A stretch of 64,000 bases of DNA from Acidobacteriota bacterium. Its GTDB lineage: Bacteria > Actinomycetota > Acidimicrobiia > Acidimicrobiales > Ilumatobacteraceae. Shown here piece by piece: positions 30,310 through 38,372 of the stretch. The notes beneath the pieces are model-generated. The model was given only the letters and a program-made list of their open reading frames with translations, was not told where the DNA came from and did not search any database. Position numbers and translations under genes: made by a program. Every line of letters starts with the position of its first letter. Position 1 is the stretch's first letter. The stretch is from positions 1 through 64,000 of the forward strand of contig JAGWXX010000003.1 in NCBI GenBank assembly GCA_018969685.1, read 5' to 3'.

Positions 30310-31742
30310 GCCAGCTTCTCCACGAACGCCTCCAGCTGCCGGAGGTTGCGGCACTCGAACACGCCGTCGGTGTGTGCGCCGTACTCGCCGACGACGGAGT
30401 CGCCGGTGTTCCAGTAGCTGCGCGGCTCGGGGTTCAGCCAGTACACGTGCCTGCAGCGCTTGCGGATCTCCTTCACGACCCACGACTGCGTGGCGTGGTA
30501 GTTGTTCCGCGCGTCGCCCAGCAGCAGCACCGTCGTCTTGGCGTTGATGTCGCGCCCGTGGCGCTCCCAGAACACCTCGAAGGCGTGGCCGTAGTCGCTG
30601 TGGCCGTCCACCCACACCACGTCGGCCTCGGTGTTCACGCGGTGGATGGCCTCCGCCACGTCCTCGGTCGACTTGAAGTAGTCGGTCACCTCGTCGATCC
30701 CGTCGATGAACACGAACGACCGGACCTTGGAGAACTGGCCCTGGATCGCGTACACCAGCATGAGCGTGAAGCGGGCGAACGCGGCCACGCTGCCCGAGAT
30801 GTCGGCGACGACCATCAGCTCGGGCTTCGCCGGGCGGGGGAACTTGAACTTGGGGTCGGCGGGCACGCCCCCGTAGCTCAGCGAATGGCGCACCGTGTTC
30901 CTGAAGTCGAGCGGGCCGCGCCGGCCGTGCCGGCGCTTGCGCGCGAGCCGTGCGGCGAGCTTGCGGGTGAGCGGACCGAGCGCCTTCTTCAGGTTCTGCA
31001 TCTCGTCGCGGCTGGCGTGCATGAATTCGACGTCCTCGGGCAGCGGCTTGCGGAGGGTCTTCGCCATCGCCTCCGGACCCCGGTCGGCGACGAGCCGCCG
31101 GCGGATCTCCGCCTCGACCTCCTGCTTGAACTCCTCGATCCGGCCCTGGAACTCGTCGCGCTCGAGCCGCTCCTCGAGCGGCGTCAATCCCTCGTCCGCC
31201 CCGTCGCGGCTGGCCTGCATCAGCTTGTCCATCATCGCGTCGAGGTCGAGGTTGCGCAGCGTCCGATAGAGGTAGTACGTGCCGCCGACGGGCCGGCCCG
31301 GCTCCATGCCGGCGAAGCGCTGCACCGCCTGGCGCGCGAGCGCCCGCATCATCGCCTGGTCGCCGTTCATCAGCGCCTGCATCAGCATCTGCGCGATCTC
31401 CTCGGGCGTGAGGCCGTCCAGCCCGCCGCCGGCGCCGCTGCCGTCCCCGGGACGTCCGGGCTGCGGTGCGGGCGCGTCGCCCCGTCCGTCGCTCCCGTCG
31501 CCCACGATCGCGTACTCCGGGCCGCGCAGGGAGAAGTAGACCTCGAAGATCGTCTCGAAGGCCCGCCAGTGGTTGTGGCTCTTCACGAGCGTCGCGGCGA
31601 GCGCGTACTTGAAGGCCTCGCGGTCCTCCAGCGGGATCTCCTTCACCGCCGTCATCGCATCGAGGTTCTCCGTCAGGCTGACGGGGATCCCCGCGTTGCG
31701 GAGCTCGACGATGAACCCCGACATCAGGTCGAGCACGTTCAT
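30306..31742 (-). CDS. CoxE-like protein with von Willebrand factor A domain
   Basis: A 478-residue protein of the VWA-containing CoxE family. The N-terminus (LDLMSGFIVELRNAGIPVSLTENLDAM) is the typical CoxE start. A disordered Gly/Asp/Pro insert (about 82-105) precedes a charged helical middle. The C-terminal VWA domain has a MIDAS site DISGSVAAF and a late LLLGDARNN. Such proteins work with MoxR ATPases as chaperone pairs that insert metals or mature enzymes. The MoxR gene lies 7 bases upstream, so they act together. No carbon monoxide dehydrogenase genes are nearby, so the client is unknown. Confidence 0.88.
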   Translation of the reverse strand: MNVLDLMSGFIVELRNAGIPVSLTENLDAMTAVKEIPLEDREAFKYALAATLVKSHNHWRAFETIFEVYFSLRGPEYAIVGDGSDGRGDAPAPQPGRPGDGSGAGGGLDGLTPEEIAQMLMQALMNGDQAMMRALARQAVQRFAGMEPGRPVGGTYYLYRTLRNLDLDAMMDKLMQASRDGADEGLTPLEERLERDEFQGRIEEFKQEVEAEIRRRLVADRGPEAMAKTLRKPLPEDVEFMHASRDEMQNLKKALGPLTRKLAARLARKRRHGRRGPLDFRNTVRHSLSYGGVPADPKFKFPRPAKPELMVVADISGSVAAFARFTLMLVYAIQGQFSKVRSFVFIDGIDEVTDYFKSTEDVAEAIHRVNTEADVVWVDGHSDYGHAFEVFWERHGRDINAKTTVLLLGDARNNYHATQSWVVKEIRKRCRHVYWLNPEPRSYWNTGDSVVGEYGAHTDGVFECRNLRQLEAFVEKLA

Positions 31743-31749
31743 CCGCGCA

Positions 31750-32616
31750 TCACCGCTCGGCCGACAGCTCCTTGGCCGCCTTCGCGATGTCGGTCTGGTA
31801 CTTCAGCAGGATGTGCAGGGTCTCCTTGGCGTCCTTCGCGTCGATCTCGTCGATGCCGAGGAGCACGAGGGTGCGCGCCCAGTCGAGCGTCTCGCTCACC
31901 GACGGCGCCTTCTTGAGGTCGAGCTGGCGGATGCTGCGCACGATGCGGGCCACCTGGTCCGCGAGGCTCTGGGAGATGTCCGGGACCTTGGTCAGGACGA
32001 TCTGCTTCTCGCGCTCGAGGTCGGGATAGTCGACGTGGAGGAAGAGGCACCGCCGCTTCAGCGCCTCGGACAGCTCCCGCGTGTTGTTCGACGTGAGGAA
32101 GACCATGGGCACCTGCTTGGCGCGGATGGTGCCGAGCTCGGGGATCGACACCTGGTACTCGGACAGCACCTCCAGCAGGAGCGCCTCGGTCTCGATCTCG
32201 ACGCGGTCGACCTCGTCGATCAGGAGCACCACCGGATCCTCGCTGCTGATCGCCTCGAGCAGCGGGCGGGTCAGCAGGAACTCCTCGCTGAAGATGTCGT
32301 CGTGCACCTGCGTCCACGAGTCGCTCGACTTGTCGGCCTGGATGCGCAGCAGCTGCTTCTTGTAGTTCCACTCGTAGAGCGCCTTCGACTCGTCGAGGCC
32401 CTCGTAGCACTGCAGGCGGATCAGGCGCGCACCCGACAGCTCCGCGACGCTCTTCGCCAGCTGCGTCTTGCCCGTGCCGGCCGGGCCCTCGACGAGCACC
32501 GGCTTGCCCAGCCGCCTCGCGAGATAGACGACGCCTGCGATGCCCTCGTCGGCGAGGTAGTCGACGGATTGAAGGCCCTCGCGGACCGACTGGACGGAGG
32601 AAAAGGGGTCTGGCAC
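31750..32616 (-). CDS. MoxR family AAA+ ATPase
   Basis: A 288-residue AAA+ protein. Walker A is GPAGTGKT (residues 44-51), Walker B VVLLIDEVDRVE, sensor 1 FLTSNNTRELSEAL with an arginine pair RRCLFLHVDYPD, and the C-terminal lid ends in LSAER. It is the ATPase half of a MoxR/CoxE pair with the next gene. The start is a GTG at 32616. It is divergent from murJ across 62 bases. Confidence 0.93.
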   Translation of the reverse strand: MPDPFSSVQSVREGLQSVDYLADEGIAGVVYLARRLGKPVLVEGPAGTGKTQLAKSVAELSGARLIRLQCYEGLDESKALYEWNYKKQLLRIQADKSSDSWTQVHDDIFSEEFLLTRPLLEAISSEDPVVLLIDEVDRVEIETEALLLEVLSEYQVSIPELGTIRAKQVPMVFLTSNNTRELSEALKRRCLFLHVDYPDLEREKQIVLTKVPDISQSLADQVARIVRSIRQLDLKKAPSVSETLDWARTLVLLGIDEIDAKDAKETLHILLKYQTDIAKAAKELSAER

Positions 32617-32678
32617 CCGTGGAACCCTAGTTGCCGGGGGCGGCTGCGCTCCGCCCGGAACCTACGATCGACCGCAGC

Positions 32679-34268
32679 ATGCCGGATCTCCGCCGCTCGA
32701 ACCTCGTCGTCGCGGCGGGAACCGCGGCCTCCCGGCTGACCGGCCTCGCGCGCATGGTCGCCTTCGGCGCCGTCGTCGGCCAGACCGCCCTCGCCGACGC
32801 GTTCGAGGCGGCGAACAACGCGCCCAACGCGATCTATGAGCTCGTGATCGGCGGCGTGCTCTCCGCGGCGCTCGTGCCGCTCTTCGTCAGGGCCGCAGCG
32901 TCGCGGTCGGACGAGCGGGACGTCGACGCGGTCGCGACGGTCGCGCTCGTGGCCGCGGCGGCGCTGACCGCCGTCGCCGTCGCCGCCGCACCGTGGATCT
33001 TCCGGGTCTTCACCCTGAGTCCCGCACCGGGCACGGACGTCGCGGCATTCCGTGCCGCCGGCACCTCGCTCGCACGGATCTTCCTCGTGCAGATCCTCTT
33101 CTACGCGGTCATCGCGGTCGGCAGCGCGGTGCTCAACGCCCGGGGCCGCTACTTTGCGGCCGCGTGGTCGCCTGCGCTCGCCAATCTCGTGACGATCGGG
33201 CTCGTGCTCCTGCTCCCCCTCACCGTTCAGGGCGCCCGGCCCGGGATCGGGGACGTCGCGTCCGGCGGCGCTGCGCGGTGGCTCCTCGGGCTGTCGACCA
33301 CGCTCGGAATCGGCGCGTCGGCGGCGGTCATGCTCGTGGCGGTCGCACGGAGCGGCGCGCCGTTCCGGCCCCGCCTCGACCCCCGGCACCCGCGGGTCCG
33401 CGAGCTCGTCCGGATGTCGGGATGGACCCTCGGCTACGTGGCGGCCAACCAGGCTGCGCTCGTCGCCGTGAAGAACCTCGCGTCGCCGGGCAGCGGCCTC
33501 GTCGATGCCTACGCCAAGGCCTACGCGCTCGTCCAGCTCCCGCACGGCCTCGCGGCAGTCACGATCGCCACCACGTTCGTGCCGCTGCTCGCACGGCACG
33601 CGGCGGAGCGCGACGACCGCGCGTTCGCCGGACGGTTGTCGGCTGGGCTCCGCTACACCGTCCTGCTGACGCTCCCTGCCTCGGTCGCGCTCGTCACCCT
33701 CGCCCGTCCCGCCGTCGACGTCCTCCTCGGATACGGCAACTTCGACGGCGACGCGGTCGCGAACACCGCCCGCGCGCTCACCGGGCTCGCGGCAGGTCTC
33801 GCGGGCTTCTCGGTGTACCTCTTCGCCCTCCGCGGCTTCTACGCGCGCGGCGACGCACGGACGCCGTGCCTCGTCAACCTCTGCGAGAACGCCGTCAACG
33901 TCGCCCTCGCGGTGCTGCTCGCGGGTCGCCTCGACGTGCTCGGGCTCGGACTCGCATTCTCCGGCGCGTACCTGACGGGGGCCGTCGTCGCGCTCGCGAT
34001 CCTCTCCCGCCGGACACCGGGATGGTCGGTGCGCGAACTCGGCGTCCCGTCGCTGCGCTGGGTCGCCGCCGCGGGTGCGATGGGTGCGACCATCGTCGCC
34101 GTGACGGGCGGCTCGCCGCACGGCGCAGCCACGCTGCACGCCGCACTGGCCCTCGCTGCAGGGTCGCTGGCGTTCGTCGCCGTGGCGGCCGTGCTCGGCG
34201 ACCCCGACGTGCGGTCGGCGCTGGGATCCGCCTACCGGGCCGCGAGGATCACGAGGTCGTCGCGGTGA
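32679..34268 (+). CDS. murJ: Lipid II flippase MurJ (MviN family)
   Basis: A MOP-superfamily membrane protein of 529 residues with about 14 hydrophobic segments. The MviN-type start SNLVVAAGTAASRLTGLARMVAFGAVVG, DAFEAANNAPNAIYELVIGGVLSAALVPLF, and VQLPHGLAAVTIATTFVPLLARHA are diagnostic. The last also contains the family QLP block. It moves lipid II across the membrane. Unlike mycobacterial MurJ it lacks a kinase-like C-terminal extension. The ATG at 32679 follows GCAGC; upstream frame residues are not MurJ-like. Its end overlaps the convergent proB end by 37 bases. Confidence 0.93.
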   Translation: MPDLRRSNLVVAAGTAASRLTGLARMVAFGAVVGQTALADAFEAANNAPNAIYELVIGGVLSAALVPLFVRAAASRSDERDVDAVATVALVAAAALTAVAVAAAPWIFRVFTLSPAPGTDVAAFRAAGTSLARIFLVQILFYAVIAVGSAVLNARGRYFAAAWSPALANLVTIGLVLLLPLTVQGARPGIGDVASGGAARWLLGLSTTLGIGASAAVMLVAVARSGAPFRPRLDPRHPRVRELVRMSGWTLGYVAANQAALVAVKNLASPGSGLVDAYAKAYALVQLPHGLAAVTIATTFVPLLARHAAERDDRAFAGRLSAGLRYTVLLTLPASVALVTLARPAVDVLLGYGNFDGDAVANTARALTGLAAGLAGFSVYLFALRGFYARGDARTPCLVNLCENAVNVALAVLLAGRLDVLGLGLAFSGAYLTGAVVALAILSRRTPGWSVRELGVPSLRWVAAAGAMGATIVAVTGGSPHGAATLHAALALAAGSLAFVAVAAVLGDPDVRSALGSAYRAARITRSSR

Positions 34269-35326
34269 ATCAGCTCGCTCGGCACGTCCTCGGGTAGCGA
34301 CTCGCTCGTCCGTCCCGCCGCTGCCGCGGCCCTCGTCGCGTCGACGGTCGTCATGCCGCGGGCGAACGTCTCGCCGTCGGATCCGGCGACCTCGACGGTG
34401 TCGCCGGCGGCGAAGTCGCCCCGCACCTCGAGCACGCCCGCGTGCAGCAGCGACGAGTGCCGCGACGTCAGCGCGTCGCGGGCTCCGACGTCGACGACGA
34501 CGGTGCCCGTCGCCTGCGCCGCGAACGCGATCCAGAGCTTGCGGGCGGACAGGTTCCGGTCGTGCGGGAGGAACTGCGTGCCCGTGCCCGAGGATCCTCG
34601 GATCGCGCCGTCGAGCACGCCGGGCCTCGACGCCGAGGCGATCACGGTGCGCACCCCCGACCACGACGCGATCCGCGCGGCGGCGAGCTTCGACGCCATC
34701 CCGCCGCTCCCCACCTGCGTACCCGACGACGTCGCCCGGACGCTCAGCAACGGATCGTCGGCGGCGACCACTCCGACGAGGCGCGCCGAGGGATCGCGCG
34801 ACGGATCCGCCGTGTAGAGCCCATCCGTGTCGGTCAACAGCACGAGGACGTCGGCGCGCACGAGGTGGGCGACGAGCGCGGCGATCCGGTCGTTGTCGCC
34901 GAAGCGGATCTCGTCGCTCGCGATGGCGTCGTTCTCGTTGATCACGGGGACGCACCCGAGCTCCAGCAGCCTGACCAGCGTGGCGCGCGCGTGGAGGTAC
35001 TGGGAGCGGTCGATGAAGTCGTGCGGCACGAGCAGCACCTGCCCGCCGACGAGACCGTGGCGGGCGAAGTGGCCGTTGTAGCGGGACATCAGCACGCTCT
35101 GGCCCACGGCCGACAGCGCCTGCAGGGTGAGCGTGTCCGCGGGCCGCTCCTCGAGCCCGAGCGCACCGACGCCACCCGCCACCGCCCCCGACGAGACGAC
35201 GATCACCTCGTGACCCTCCGACCGTGCCGCAGCCACCTGGTCGCACAGGTCGCCGATCGCGGCGTCGCGGATCTGTCCGGAACGCTCCGTCACCGAGGAC
35301 GTGCCGATCTTCACCACGATGCGCAC
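34232..35326 (-). CDS. proB: Glutamate 5-kinase
   Basis: The first enzyme of proline synthesis, phosphorylating L-glutamate. The 364-residue protein has the amino-acid kinase domain (VRIVVKIGTSSVT, VSSGAVAGGVGALG, INENDAIASDEIRFGDND, LTDTDGLYTADP, GTQVGSGGMASKLAAA). A C-terminal PUA domain follows (about 275-364, RHSSLLHAGVLEVRGDFAAGDTVEV). The GTG start lies 5 bases after the obg stop, the common obg-proB order. Confidence 0.96.
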   Translation of the reverse strand: MRIVVKIGTSSVTERSGQIRDAAIGDLCDQVAAARSEGHEVIVVSSGAVAGGVGALGLEERPADTLTLQALSAVGQSVLMSRYNGHFARHGLVGGQVLLVPHDFIDRSQYLHARATLVRLLELGCVPVINENDAIASDEIRFGDNDRIAALVAHLVRADVLVLLTDTDGLYTADPSRDPSARLVGVVAADDPLLSVRATSSGTQVGSGGMASKLAAARIASWSGVRTVIASASRPGVLDGAIRGSSGTGTQFLPHDRNLSARKLWIAFAAQATGTVVVDVGARDALTSRHSSLLHAGVLEVRGDFAAGDTVEVAGSDGETFARGMTTVDATRAAAAAGRTSESLPEDVPSELIHRDDLVILAAR

Positions 35327-35331
35327 GGCGG

Positions 35332-36582
35332 TCAGGCCTCCGGCCGGTAGTCGAACTCGAACTCGCCGATGCGCACGACGGCGCCGTCCGTCGCGCCGGC
35401 CCGTGCGAGGAGCCGCAGCACGCCGGCGGTCCGCAGCCGTTCCTCGATGTAGACGAGCGCGTCCGGCGTGGTGACGTCGCTGAGCGCGACGGCGCGCTCG
35501 ACCTCGCGCCCCGACAACCGGAACTCGTTCTCGCCGGTGCGCTCCACCGTGGCACCCTGCGGATCCGGCCTGATGACGACCTCGCCCTGCTCCCGGGGCA
35601 GCACCGACCGTGCCGCTGCGACCAGCGTCGCCAGCCGGCCGAGCACCTCGCGCACCCCGGCGCCCGTCACGGCGGACATCGCGCTCCCCTGCCACCCGGA
35701 CACCGTGGCGGAATCGGCGGCATCGAGCTTCGTGCCGACCACGAGCCGCGGACGCTCGAGCAGCTCGGGCCTGAACCTGCCGAGCTCGTCGACGAGCACT
35801 GCGAGCTGGTCGCTCGGCGGCTGGCCGTCCATCGGCGCGAGGTCGACGAGGATGCAGAGCACGCGGGCGCGCTCGATGTGCCGCAGGAACCGGTGCCCCA
35901 GCCCCTTGCCCTCGCTCGCGCCCTCGATGATGCCGGGGATGTCCGCCATCACGAACTCTGCGTCGTCCCCGAGGCGCACCACGCCGAGGTGCGGCTCGAG
36001 CGTGGTGAAGGGATAATTGGCGACCTTCGGCTTCGCCGCGGAGACGGCGGAGATGAACGTGCTCTTGCCCGCGTTCGGGAACCCCACGAGCGCGACGTCG
36101 GCCATCAGCTTCAGCTCGAGAGCGAGCCACGACTCCTCGCCGTGCTCCCCCTGCTCGGCGAACCGCGGCGCGCGCCGGCGGTTCGACAGGAAGCGCGCGT
36201 TGCCGCGCCCACCGCGGCCGCCGCGGGCCGCACGGAACCGGGACCCGTGCGCGGAGAGATCGGCGAGCACCTCGCCCGTGTACATCTCGCGCACCACCGT
36301 TCCCTCGGGGACGCGCACCACGAGGTCGCCCCCGCGCCGGCCGTGCTGGTCCTTGCCCATCCCGTTGGCGCCGTCCGAGGCCCGGCGGTGGGGGTGGTCC
36401 CGGAAGGCGAGCAGCGACGCGACGTTGTGGTCGGCCTCCAGCCAGACGTCGCCGCCGTCGCCGCCGTCGCCGCCGTTCGGCCCGCCGAACGCCACGGGCC
36501 CCTCCCGGCGGAAGCTCACGCAGCCGAAGCCGCCGTCGCCGCCGCGGACGTTGAGCTGCGCTTCGTCGACGAATGCGCTCAT
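35332..36582 (-). CDS. obg: Obg family ribosome-associated GTPase
   Basis: A 416-residue GTPase involved in 50S assembly and stress signalling. The N-terminal glycine-rich Obg fold (FVDEAQLNVRGGDGGFGCVSF, GGPNGGDGGDGGDVWLEAD) is followed by the G domain: G1 GFPNAGKST, G3 DIPGIIEGASEGKGLGHRFLRHIER, G4 NKxD replaced by TKLD. A C-terminal OCT domain (about 330-416) ends in VVRIGEFEFDYRPEA. It follows the rne-rplU-rpmA genes on the same strand, interrupted by an oppositely oriented hydrolase gene. Confidence 0.96.
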   Translation of the reverse strand: MSAFVDEAQLNVRGGDGGFGCVSFRREGPVAFGGPNGGDGGDGGDVWLEADHNVASLLAFRDHPHRRASDGANGMGKDQHGRRGGDLVVRVPEGTVVREMYTGEVLADLSAHGSRFRAARGGRGGRGNARFLSNRRRAPRFAEQGEHGEESWLALELKLMADVALVGFPNAGKSTFISAVSAAKPKVANYPFTTLEPHLGVVRLGDDAEFVMADIPGIIEGASEGKGLGHRFLRHIERARVLCILVDLAPMDGQPPSDQLAVLVDELGRFRPELLERPRLVVGTKLDAADSATVSGWQGSAMSAVTGAGVREVLGRLATLVAAARSVLPREQGEVVIRPDPQGATVERTGENEFRLSGREVERAVALSDVTTPDALVYIEERLRTAGVLRLLARAGATDGAVVRIGEFEFDYRPEA

Positions 36583-36628
36583 GGGGCTTGCAAGGCTAAC
36601 TGCGCCACCCGTGTCCTAGCGTTGGCTC

Positions 36629-37744
36629 GTGGAACCCGACCGTCACGTCTCATGGGCCTCGACGATGCACGGCCACGCCGATGGTGCCATCCGGCTGGCG
36701 CACCGCGACTCGTGGGCGGGCCCCGGCGCGGCTTCCGCCGCGTCCCGCGAGGAGCGCGAGGCCGCCGAGGACGCGGCGCTCTCGCCGCTCGCCACGCGCT
36801 CGGTCGGTGCCGGGTCCCGCGCACAGGAGGAAGAGCCCGATCCCTTCCGCCTGTGCTTCGAGCGCGACCGGGACCGCATCCTCCATTCGCCGGCGTTCCG
36901 GAGGCTCGCGGGCAAGACGCAGGTCTTCGTCTTCCCCGACGACCACCAGCGCACCCGGCTCACCCACGCGCTCGAGGTCGCCCAGGTCGCGGGTTCCGTC
37001 GCTCGCGTGCTCGGGTTGAACGTCGCACTGACCGAGGCCATCGCGCTCGGCCACGACTGCGGACACGGCCCGGGGGGACACGCCAGCGAGGACGCGCTCA
37101 GCCCGTTCGTCGACGGCGGCTACGACCACGCGACCTGGGGCGCCGACGTCACGCTCGAGCCGCTGAACCTGTGCGCCGAGACGCTCGACGGCATCCGCAA
37201 CCATTCGTGGTCGAGGCCCGCACCCGCGACGCCCGAGGGCGAGGTCGTCTCGTGGGCCGACCGGATCGCCTACGTGTGCCACGACTTCGAGGACGCAGTC
37301 GCCGCCGGAATCGTCCGACCGGACGAACTGCCGCCCGAGGTCCGTGTGCACTGTGGCACGACGCGGGCGAGCCAGCTACGGGCGTTCATCACGGCGATGA
37401 TCGACGCGAGCGCATCGACCGGCCGCATCGGCATGACGACGCGGGTCGCGGACGCACTCGCCGGGTTCCGCCAGTTCAACTACGAGCGCGTCTACATGCG
37501 CGACTCGTCGGTCGCGCAGGCGAACTCGGTGATCGACCTGCTGCGCGCACTGGTCGAGGCCTATGCCGCGCAGCCCAGTCTGCTGCCCCCCGGTCGGGAC
37601 GGGCAGGAGCCCGGATCGGCAGGCGCGTTCCGGAGGGCCGTGGCATACGTCGGCGGCATGACGGACCGGTTTGCCTGCCGGCAGGGCGAGGCGCTCCTGG
37701 GCTGGACGCGCGAACGGCTGCCGCGCGGAATCGACGTCTGGTAG
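36629..37744 (+). CDS. dGTPase-like HD-domain triphosphohydrolase
   Basis: A 371-residue HD hydrolase similar to deoxyguanosinetriphosphate triphosphohydrolases, which release triphosphate from dNTPs. Metal residues are visible: histidine in RTRLTHALEVAQVAG, the HD pair in ALGHDCGHGPGGHASE, and aspartate in VVSWADRIAYVCHDFEDA. FRRLAGKTQVF is the family start block. An unusual 75-residue acidic or Ala-rich N-terminal extension precedes it. The GTG at 36629 is read divergently from obg across 46 bases and the gene splits obg from rpmA, an inserted position compared with the usual rplU-rpmA-obg order. Confidence 0.88.
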   Translation: MEPDRHVSWASTMHGHADGAIRLAHRDSWAGPGAASAASREEREAAEDAALSPLATRSVGAGSRAQEEEPDPFRLCFERDRDRILHSPAFRRLAGKTQVFVFPDDHQRTRLTHALEVAQVAGSVARVLGLNVALTEAIALGHDCGHGPGGHASEDALSPFVDGGYDHATWGADVTLEPLNLCAETLDGIRNHSWSRPAPATPEGEVVSWADRIAYVCHDFEDAVAAGIVRPDELPPEVRVHCGTTRASQLRAFITAMIDASASTGRIGMTTRVADALAGFRQFNYERVYMRDSSVAQANSVIDLLRALVEAYAAQPSLLPPGRDGQEPGSAGAFRRAVAYVGGMTDRFACRQGEALLGWTRERLPRGIDVW

Positions 37745-37754
37745 CGGCGGGCGA

Positions 37755-38012
37755 TCAGCCCGCGAGCGGCAGCACGTCGACGACCTTGCGCCCGCGGCGC
37801 TGGCCGAACTTGACGCTGCCCTCGGCGAGGGCGAACAAGGTGTCGTCCTTGCCCTTGCCGACGTTCAACCCCGGGTGCACCTTCGTGCCGCGCTGACGGA
37901 CGAGGATCGTGCCCGCCGTGATCATGGTGCCGTCGAACACCTTCACGCCGAGGCGCTGTGCATTGGAGTCCCGGCCGTTCTTGGTGGAGCCGCCGCCCTT
38001 GGTCTTCGACAT
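37755..38012 (-). CDS. rpmA: 50S ribosomal protein L27
   Basis: An 85-residue ribosomal protein of the peptidyl-transferase region. It begins [24 protein letters not shown] and contains [19 protein letters not shown]. There is no Firmicutes-type cleavable N-terminal extension. It follows rplU by 5 bases. Confidence 0.97.
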   Translation of the reverse strand: MSKTKGGGSTKNGRDSNAQRLGVKVFDGTMITAGTILVRQRGTKVHPGLNVGKGKDDTLFALAEGSVKFGQRRGRKVVDVLPLAG

Positions 38013-38017
38013 GGTCC

Positions 38018-38329
38018 CTAGCCTTTCGCGATCGCGGTGATCTCGACGAGCGAGTAGTGCTGACGGTGGCCGTACCGGCGGCGCTGGTTGGTGCGCCGCT
38101 TGTAGGTGAACCCGTCGATCTTCGGCCCGGCGACCGTGCCGACGACCCTGCCCGTGACCGACGCCTTGGCCAACTCGGCGGGGGTGGAGAGCACCGTGTC
38201 GCCGTCGACGACGAGGACGGGCTGCAGGGTCACGGTGGACCCGGTCTCGGCTTCGAGCAGCTCGACCTGGACCTGCTGGCCCGTCGACACCCGCTCCTGC
38301 TTGCCGCCTGATGCGATTACTGCGTACAT
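38018..38329 (-). CDS. rplU: 50S ribosomal protein L21
   Basis: A 103-residue ribosomal protein. [18 protein letters not shown] at the start and the basic [24 protein letters not shown] at the end are the family signatures. It is the first of the rplU-rpmA pair, 43 bases downstream of the RNase E/G stop. Confidence 0.97.
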   Translation of the reverse strand: MYAVIASGGKQERVSTGQQVQVELLEAETGSTVTLQPVLVVDGDTVLSTPAELAKASVTGRVVGTVAGPKIDGFTYKRRTNQRRRYGHRQHYSLVEITAIAKG

Positions 38330-38372
38330 AACGTCTCCCGACTCTACTGCCCAGCCCTCGGCCGACCCAACC

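Noticed and set aside
34232-34268. The 37-base overlap of murJ and proB as a sign of truncation
   Set aside because: Both proteins keep complete family C-termini, so it is a tight convergent overlap and not damage.
37747-37763. A 6-bp hairpin between the convergent dGTPase-like and rpmA genes as a terminator
   Set aside because: The stem is short and no T run follows on either strand.
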